The position numbers were made by a program, and so were the translations under genes. A stretch of 5,942 nucleotides of DNA from Gammaproteobacteria bacterium. Lineage in GTDB: Bacteria > Pseudomonadota > Gammaproteobacteria > SZUA-229. The notes under the pieces were generated by a model that was not told the DNA's origin, made no database searches, and saw nothing but the letters and a program-made list of their open reading frames with translations. This document shows positions 5,615 to 5,942 of this stretch, piece after piece (position 1 is the first letter of the stretch; the number at the start of each line of letters is the position of its first letter). The stretch is taken from assembly GCA_016764035.1 (NCBI GenBank), contig JAESSQ010000179.1, positions 1 through 5,942 on the forward strand, read 5' to 3'.

Positions 5615-5942
5615 TTAACGATTACGCTTCACATGCAAACCCAGTGACTGTAAATAAGCAACGACAGCATCAAGCTCAGACTTATTTTCCAACGCTGCTG
5701 GTGCAGCTTCAATCTCAGCATCCGTATACGGGTGGCCAAGTTTCACTAATGTCTTCATCTTGGTCTGAATATCGCTACCGTCTAATGCATTGGTTTCCAG
5801 CCAAGGATAAGAAGGCATGATTGACTCAGGCACAACATCACGCGGATTAATTAAATGAACACGATGCCAGTCATCAGAATAGCGACCACCCACACGGTGC
5901 AGATCAGGCCCGGTACGTTTTGAACCCCATAAAAATGGTCGA
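5615..5942 (-). CDS. ccoO: CcoO, monoheme cytochrome c subunit of cbb3 oxidase (3' part)
   Basis: The last 108 residues of CcoO, the membrane-bound monoheme c subunit that passes electrons from CcoP to the CcoN heme-copper centre. The gene enters from the right edge, so its N-terminal helix and CxxCH heme site are outside the window. The frame is open to the edge, so the GTG at 5893 is internal. The fragment begins RPFLWGSKRTGPDLHRVGGR and continues with YSDDWHRVHLINPRDVVPES and IMPSYPWL, whose Met is the probable heme ligand. It ends with a helical stretch LVKLGHPYTDAEIEAA and DAVVAYLQSLG. These are the standard CcoO C-terminal motifs, uninterrupted to TAA. ccoN is expected further right. 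Confidence 0.97.
   Translation of the reverse strand, partial: RPFLWGSKRTGPDLHRVGGRYSDDWHRVHLINPRDVVPESIMPSYPWLETNALDGSDIQTKMKTLVKLGHPYTDAEIEAAPAALENKSELDAVVAYLQSLGLHVKRNR

Noticed and set aside
5615..5893. A complete 92-residue gene starting at GTG 5893
   Set aside because: The frame continues to the window edge with typical CcoO residues (RPFLWGSKRTGPDL), so the GTG is internal.

Overview
The window looks like chromosomal DNA of a gammaproteobacterium of moderate, slightly AT-leaning base composition. PurH, CcoO, CcoP, CcoG and FixH all read as ordinary gammaproteobacterial versions of their families. No phage, transposon, CRISPR, tRNA or rRNA signal is visible. The genus cannot be fixed from the sequence alone.

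Layout. The plus strand carries the 3' end of purH (1-654, last step-pair of IMP synthesis). A 246-bp spacer follows, with a strong 14-bp hairpin and a weak promoter candidate. Then comes a diguanylate cyclase gene (901-2025) with a coiled-coil/GAF-like sensor half and an intact GGEEF site plus I-site. The minus strand carries, reading from the right edge leftward, the end of ccoO (truncated by the window), ccoQ, ccoP, a small uncharacterised two-helix membrane protein gene, ccoG and fixH/ccoH. The two strands converge at 2026-2035, where only 10 bp separate the stop codons.

How the genes work together. CcoO, CcoQ and CcoP are subunits of cytochrome cbb3 oxidase, the high-affinity terminal oxidase used at low oxygen. 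CcoG and FixH are its assembly factors, for copper reduction and delivery and for maturation of the catalytic subunit. The unnamed 79-81 residue membrane protein lies directly downstream of ccoP and is probably co-transcribed with it. An AT-rich hairpin followed by a T tract (4074-4118) and a weak promoter candidate (4040-4068) lie between it and ccoG. This suggests that ccoNOQP plus the small gene, and ccoG-fixH, are at least partly separate transcription units.

No wholly new system is evident. The points most worth a second look are the small cbb3-linked membrane protein, the terminator/promoter arrangement before ccoG, the absence of ccoI/ccoS after fixH, and the large hairpin behind purH.
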